A stretch of DNA of 64,000 nucleotides from positions 1-64,000 of the forward strand of contig JBGFRO010000041.1 of NCBI GenBank assembly GCA_041695085.1. Reading direction: 5' to 3'. The position numbers were made by a program, and so were the translations under genes. Position 1 is the first letter of the stretch, and each line of letters begins with the position of its first letter. This stretch comes from DYFT01 sp041695085. GTDB taxonomy: Bacteria > Bacteroidota > Ignavibacteria > UBA10030. Shown here piece after piece: positions 60,331-64,000 of the stretch. The notes under the pieces were generated by a model, which was given only the letters and a program-made list of their open reading frames with translations, searched no databases and was not told the DNA's origin.

Positions 60331-63099
60331 TTAAAAAGAGTACCGCAGACTGGCAAATACGCCGCGCCCCCGCGTGGTGAAGCCATGGATCTCGTAGTAC
60401 GTGACATCAAAGAGATTCTCGATACGTGCCATCATCGAGAGCTGGGGTAAGAGATGCCATCGAAGGGTAAGATCGACAACCGTATATTCCTCGACCCCAA
60501 TCGTGTTCAACGCTCCGTAGGGTCCGAGCCGTGATTCATAATATACATCGGAACGCGATCCGACATGACGCACATCGAACCGTCCACCCCACGAGCCGTA
60601 GGGTCCCATCTGAAGCGAAAGGTGAAACGTATTCGGCCGACGGGTAAGGCCCAATGACTCCACCGCTCGGTTGACGAACGACCCATTATTGTAAATCTGA
60701 ACGTGGTGTCCTTGCGTGTGCGTCCGATCGAGCATTTCGGGATCATAGACAAGCTTCCCCCCCACGAGACTAACATTGCCCGAGAGCATAACTTCTTGCG
60801 CGAGACTGAGTTGAAACGTGAATTCGAGGCCTCGTGTGCGGAGTTGTCCAAGATTCAGGTACGTATCTCCCCGGAAATCATCCCGCCTCCAGTCTTTGCC
60901 GAGCTGGTCAACAGAAACATCTTTGTTCCAGAGATACACATATTCTATCACATCATCCACGTCGGTCGCAAAGTAGCTTGCGGTGAGGCGGAGCGCATCG
61001 CCGAACCGGTATTTCAAACCAAGCTCATACGATGTGGATCGTTCGGGTTGCAGGTTCCTATTGCCGCGTGTAATACCCGAGAGGTTGTGTGCAGCCGGTA
61101 CGAACAATTGATACAGCGAAGGCGCGTTGAAGCCGGTCGAAAGAGATCCGTACAAAAGCGTTGCTTCGTTCAAGCGGAATGTCGGGTTCACTTCAAATGT
61201 TGCGTGCGAACCGAAGCTTGAATGCTTGTTCAATCGCACACCCAAGCCGAGGCCCCACCGATCGAGCGAATGCGCAAGCAAGGTTCCGTTGAAATCTGTA
61301 CGCGCGAAGAGACTCCGCGTGGTCGCACGGAGCCCGAGCGTGTCGAGGTTCGTCGAAAATTCAAACACACCCCATCGCGAACGTGAGAAGTAGTAGGTGG
61401 AAGAACCCATTCGTTCGCCATACCATCCTCCACCGACCGTCAACTGCAGGCCATCGGTAGTGAGAGAGGAGAGAAGCTCGTGAGTGAAGATAGTTCCGCG
61501 ATAGGTGGCATCGAAGTAGGTGTGATCGGTCGTTCCGGACCTGTCGACAAGCGATGAATCGTCCACGAAATATCTTCGCATCTCTGAGTTCCCGCCGACA
61601 TACTTGAGACGAACGGAGGGTGAGAAAGCATACGAAGCACCGTAGGTAAAGAGCGTCCGGTTAAAATCAAGCCTTGCATTCTCGTCGTCCCGATACGCTC
61701 CCTTGTCGATATCAACTCGATGGCGCGTCCCCCGCACAGAGATGTACGCGTCCCACACCTCGTCCTGATAGCCGGCTTTCGCCATGACGTCACGCTTTGC
61801 AAATCCATCCCTGTCATCGACCGTAAATCGATCAGGGTGCGATACCGTATCCACCGTAGCATCCAATCCCTGAGTCACCATGTTCCGGCCTGCTGCGTTG
61901 AAGTACCATCCCTGAGGCAACGTGTAGTTCAGAAACAACAGTTGAGAAAACGTCGAGGTGTTGCTGCCGAACGTTCCTGCTTTCAACTCGACATCGCCGT
62001 GAAAGCCCGGGTCGAGTTTCTTATTCGTGATGACATTCAAAACTCCGCCGATGGCTGACGAACCGTAGAGTGTACCATGAGACCCACGAACGATTTCCAC
62101 CCGGTCTGCATCGATCAACGAGAGTTCTGTAAGGTCAAGTGCATTATTCACTGCGGACGGATCGGTAATGCGAACGTCGTCGATGAGGATGGTGGTATGA
62201 TTGCTGTTCGCCCCGCGCGTGAACAGACTCTGCACCATTCCCGGATTCTGTCCCACCCCCACCACATAGATGCCTTCGTATTGAGAAATCACCTCCGCAG
62301 CACTATTCGCGAGTTGGGATCCAAGTTTCGATTTTGAAATGACGCTGACGCTCCTCCCCACCTCCCAGGCAATTCGGTCAGCCCGCGTAGCCGTAACGAC
62401 GATTTCCGGTAACACGTACATCTTGACCGTGTCCGCCTTGTTCTCTTCGGCGGCTTTGCCTCGCGTATCCGTCGCAGATGCAGATGAAGGGATCGTAGCC
62501 GTGAAACACGGTAGCAGAGCAAGATACAGGAGCGCTTGATTTGAAGAGAGAAGGGATCTGCCGGTGGTTGTTGATGCAAGTTTGGGCACAAGGCGTTGGA
62601 GGATCTCGAAACCTCCAAACAAGAGAATACCGTAGGTCAGAGAGCCGGCAAGCAACGTGTTGAAGAAGGGGATCGATGCAATGTAGCATGCAAGGAGGCC
62701 TTCAAGCGTTAATGGATACATCCTCCCCGTTGCCCACACGGCGAAGTTTGAGATAAGATGAAAGACCAGCGCGCCTCCGAGCGTGTAACCAAGCACGGGA
62801 ATAGCTTTCACACGATTCTTCAGAAACGACCCAGCCCATGTGATCAAGGCGAACGTTGCGTAAATGATTAAACGCATCGGACTCAGCAGGGCGTAGCCAT
62901 ACATCCATGCAAGCCCTACATCGCTTATGAGCATTGCCGCCAACGGCACGAGGTACGAAGCACGGCGCGAGGTGAAGTATGCGCCGCTAAAGAGCGCGAG
63001 CGGTACCATTGGCGTGAAGTTAGGAGGATGCGGCAACAACCGTGTAACCGCCGCTCCGAACACAAACAGCGTCAGGACAAGAAAGCGTGAAGGTATCAT
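60331..63099 (-). CDS. Fusion of a DUF6580-like membrane domain with a BtuB-like TonB receptor
   Basis: A single frame of 922 residues. Residues 1-175 form about five or six membrane helices with PNFTPMVPLALFSGAYF, typical of DUF6580-type putative transporters that accompany cobalamin genes. Residues 187-208 (ALLYLALLPCFTATIPSSASA) look like an ordinary cleavable signal peptide, now internal. Then come a TonB-box-like LPEIVVTATR (230-239), a plug with RGANSNHTTILIDDVRITDP and VEIVRGSHGTLYGSSAIGGV, and a 22-strand-type barrel ending in FASLRYSF. The ATG at 63099 is preceded by GAGAGGAGAG. A cobalamin riboswitch and terminator control it, so uptake of B12 or a precursor is the likely role. Confidence 0.88.
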   Translation of the reverse strand: MIPSRFLVLTLFVFGAAVTRLLPHPPNFTPMVPLALFSGAYFTSRRASYLVPLAAMLISDVGLAWMYGYALLSPMRLIIYATFALITWAGSFLKNRVKAIPVLGYTLGGALVFHLISNFAVWATGRMYPLTLEGLLACYIASIPFFNTLLAGSLTYGILLFGGFEILQRLVPKLASTTTGRSLLSSNQALLYLALLPCFTATIPSSASATDTRGKAAEENKADTVKMYVLPEIVVTATRADRIAWEVGRSVSVISKSKLGSQLANSAAEVISQYEGIYVVGVGQNPGMVQSLFTRGANSNHTTILIDDVRITDPSAVNNALDLTELSLIDADRVEIVRGSHGTLYGSSAIGGVLNVITNKKLDPGFHGDVELKAGTFGSNTSTFSQLLFLNYTLPQGWYFNAAGRNMVTQGLDATVDTVSHPDRFTVDDRDGFAKRDVMAKAGYQDEVWDAYISVRGTRHRVDIDKGAYRDDENARLDFNRTLFTYGASYAFSPSVRLKYVGGNSEMRRYFVDDSSLVDRSGTTDHTYFDATYRGTIFTHELLSSLTTDGLQLTVGGGWYGERMGSSTYYFSRSRWGVFEFSTNLDTLGLRATTRSLFARTDFNGTLLAHSLDRWGLGLGVRLNKHSSFGSHATFEVNPTFRLNEATLLYGSLSTGFNAPSLYQLFVPAAHNLSGITRGNRNLQPERSTSYELGLKYRFGDALRLTASYFATDVDDVIEYVYLWNKDVSVDQLGKDWRRDDFRGDTYLNLGQLRTRGLEFTFQLSLAQEVMLSGNVSLVGGKLVYDPEMLDRTHTQGHHVQIYNNGSFVNRAVESLGLTRRPNTFHLSLQMGPYGSWGGRFDVRHVGSRSDVYYESRLGPYGALNTIGVEEYTVVDLTLRWHLLPQLSMMARIENLFDVTYYEIHGFTTRGRGVFASLRYSF

Positions 63100-63128
63100 C
63101 TTCTCTCCTCTCGAAAGAAAGAATGGAT

Positions 63129-63164
63129 AAAAAAAGCCCCGGCCTTCTGCGGAAGGTCGGGGCT
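63129..63164 (-). terminator. Intrinsic terminator between cobalamin riboswitch and receptor gene
   Basis: On the minus strand AGCCCCG, CCTTC, loop CGCA, GAAGG, CGGGGCT form a 12-bp stem with one mismatch, followed by seven T residues. It lies about 30 bases before the receptor ATG and after the riboswitch, the layout of a transcription-attenuating switch. Confidence 0.88.
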
Positions 63165-63240
63165 CAAAAAGGGATAAGTGGAATGGTCGGCTTATCGGCT
63201 GTTGAACACCTTCCCGCGAAGGCATCAGAACGAGGCGTTT

Positions 63241-63447
63241 TGGCAGGTCTCCTGGCTTATCCGACCCCTGATTTGTCTTCCCATCCCATTTTACCGGGGC
63301 AGTGACAACCTCAATCAGGGAACGATCCTGTCGACAACAGGACCGGAATCACAGTTGCGGGGCAGCTTTCGAATCTCTCCACAGAAATGGAGATCACGAA
63401 ATTCCCTTTTCATCCCGACGGAACAATCAGGTTCCGTCAGAACACCA
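63241..63447 (-). ncRNA. Cobalamin riboswitch
   Basis: On the minus strand the leader runs from GGTGTTCTGACGGAAC (63447) through GGGATGAAAAGGGAA, GCTGCCCCGCAACTGTGA (about 63370-63353) and ends in the B12 box AGCCAGGAGACCTGCCA (63257-63241). These are the conserved blocks of the AdoCbl-class riboswitch in the right order. High B12 should favour the downstream terminator and shut off the receptor fusion. Confidence 0.95.
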
Positions 63448-63487
63448 AAACGTGTGTGTGAAAGAACGAGCTGTGAAGGTGACGTCC

Positions 63488-63516
63488 AATATAGAAAAGT
63501 TCAGCTCTTGTGTCAA
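63488..63516 (-). promoter_or_regulatory. Promoter of the cobalamin riboswitch transcript
   Basis: TTGACA (63516-63511) and TATATT (63493-63488) with a 17-base spacer on the minus strand; transcription would begin about 34 bases before the riboswitch. The -35 box lies immediately next to the stop codon of the gamma-glutamyltransferase gene. Confidence 0.78.
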
Positions 63517-63519
63517 GAC

Positions 63520-64000
63520 CTAATATCCAATCGCTCCTGCATCCGGATCCCGTGGATCCGCCGCGCCATGCCTTGTGCCGGTCTTCGGGTCGATCAGAAT
63601 CCCCATCGCTCTTCCCTGACCCTCCGTCGTGCGTATCCGATGACCCATCATTTCGAGGAGCCGCCGGGAATCGAGCGATGTAGTGTACTTCTCCATACTT
63701 AAGATGTCTGGGAACCACTGATGGTGAATTCGTCCCGCGTTGATTGCTTCGGCGACATTCATCTCAAATTCAATGACGTTGAGGACGATCTGCAAGACGG
63801 TGTTGATGATTGTCCTTCCACCTGGCGTTCCGACCAGTACCCACGGTTTTCCATCCTTCGCGAGAATCGTCGGAGTCATACTCGAGAGCATTCTCTTGCC
63901 CGGCCCGACCCTATTTGGAACGGTGCCAATCTTACCCGTGCTGTCGGTAAGCCCCGGAACGGGATTGAAATCCCCCATTTCGTTATTGTAGAGGAATCCC
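63520..64000 (-). CDS. ggt: Gamma-glutamyltransferase, C-terminal part (gene continues past the window)
   Basis: The visible 160 residues belong to the small catalytic subunit of gamma-glutamyltranspeptidase, which cleaves or transfers the glutamyl group of gamma-glutamyl compounds. Family segments are MLSSMTPTILAKDGKP, GTPGGRTIINTVLQIVLNVIEF, INAGRIHHQWFPD and the end HGAADPRDPDAGAIGY. The nucleophilic threonine lies upstream, outside the window. It is an N-terminally incomplete gene only because of the window edge. Confidence 0.93.
   Translation of the reverse strand, partial: GFLYNNEMGDFNPVPGLTDSTGKIGTVPNRVGPGKRMLSSMTPTILAKDGKPWVLVGTPGGRTIINTVLQIVLNVIEFEMNVAEAINAGRIHHQWFPDILSMEKYTTSLDSRRLLEMMGHRIRTTEGQGRAMGILIDPKTGTRHGAADPRDPDAGAIGY

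Overview
The window reads as a chromosomal stretch of a free-living member of the Bacteroidota/Chlorobiota/Ignavibacteriota (FCB) group. Support: a SusC/SusD pair, a secreted protein ending in a type IX-secretion sorting tail (YPNPFNPVT...), an isolated atpD-atpC pair as in Chlorobi relatives, a YpdA-type bacillithiol disulfide reductase, and TonB receptors. The promoters I can read are -35/-10 pairs with 17-base spacers (TTGACA/TATATT-like) rather than the TAnnTTTG type of Bacteroides, which fits a Chlorobi/Ignavibacteria-like lineage better than classical Bacteroidetes. I see no rRNA, CRISPR array, prophage or transposase gene; one tRNA (Thr, CGT) is present.

Layout. 1-530: tandem 168-base repeat built of REP-like hairpins. 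0.5-5.1 kb (minus): trxB, then queG, a Rieske protein, a metallo-beta-lactamase-fold hydrolase, a two-cluster ferredoxin and a DUF309 protein. 5.4-6.4 kb (plus): fatty acid desaturase. 6.7-11 kb (minus): gpmA, then metH behind a SAM-II riboswitch and terminator. 11-22.6 kb (minus): a quinone-reductase-like dehydrogenase, a redoxin with a lost active-site cysteine, PAP2 phosphatase, lytic transglycosylase, secreted M24 peptidase, phosphodiester glycosidase, YggU-like protein, an RpiB-like protein with an altered active site, RlpA, mannose-1-phosphate guanylyltransferase, an acidic orphan protein and alr. 22.7-29.5 kb (minus): a small MITE-like element, SusD, SusC, a polysaccharide deacetylase and a GH18-like protein, together a small candidate polysaccharide-utilisation locus. 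29.9-33.5 kb (plus): nadC-nadA-nadB for de novo NAD synthesis. 33.5-36.5 kb (minus): atpC, atpD, ypdA, tRNA-Thr. 36.6-36.96 kb: a 56-residue basic protein gene with a near-consensus promoter and a strong terminator.

37-47.9 kb (minus): PHP-domain protein, RsbU-like phosphatase, aspartase, ATL protein, class I fumarase, M28 and S9A peptidases and a pilin-like protein. 48.1-56.2 kb (minus): three different glutamate dehydrogenases in 8 kb, one of them at the end of a tightly overlapping operon with a receiver/ATP-grasp (PPDK_N-like) protein and a zinc-ribbon protein. 56.4-58.9 kb: six-repeat IPT/TIG surface protein. 59.3-60.2 kb (plus): GT2 glycosyltransferase. 60.3-63.5 kb (minus): a six-helix membrane domain fused in frame to a BtuB-like TonB receptor, preceded by a terminator, a cobalamin riboswitch and a clear promoter. 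The window ends inside a gamma-glutamyltransferase gene.

Two themes recur. Vitamin B12: riboswitch-controlled uptake fusion, the B12-dependent MetH and the B12-dependent QueG. Nitrogen/dicarboxylate flux: three glutamate dehydrogenases, aspartase and fumarase. The most unusual items are the inner-membrane/outer-membrane receptor fusion, the SAM-II switch with an intrinsic terminator on metH, and the receiver-ATP-grasp/zinc-ribbon/glutamate dehydrogenase operon.
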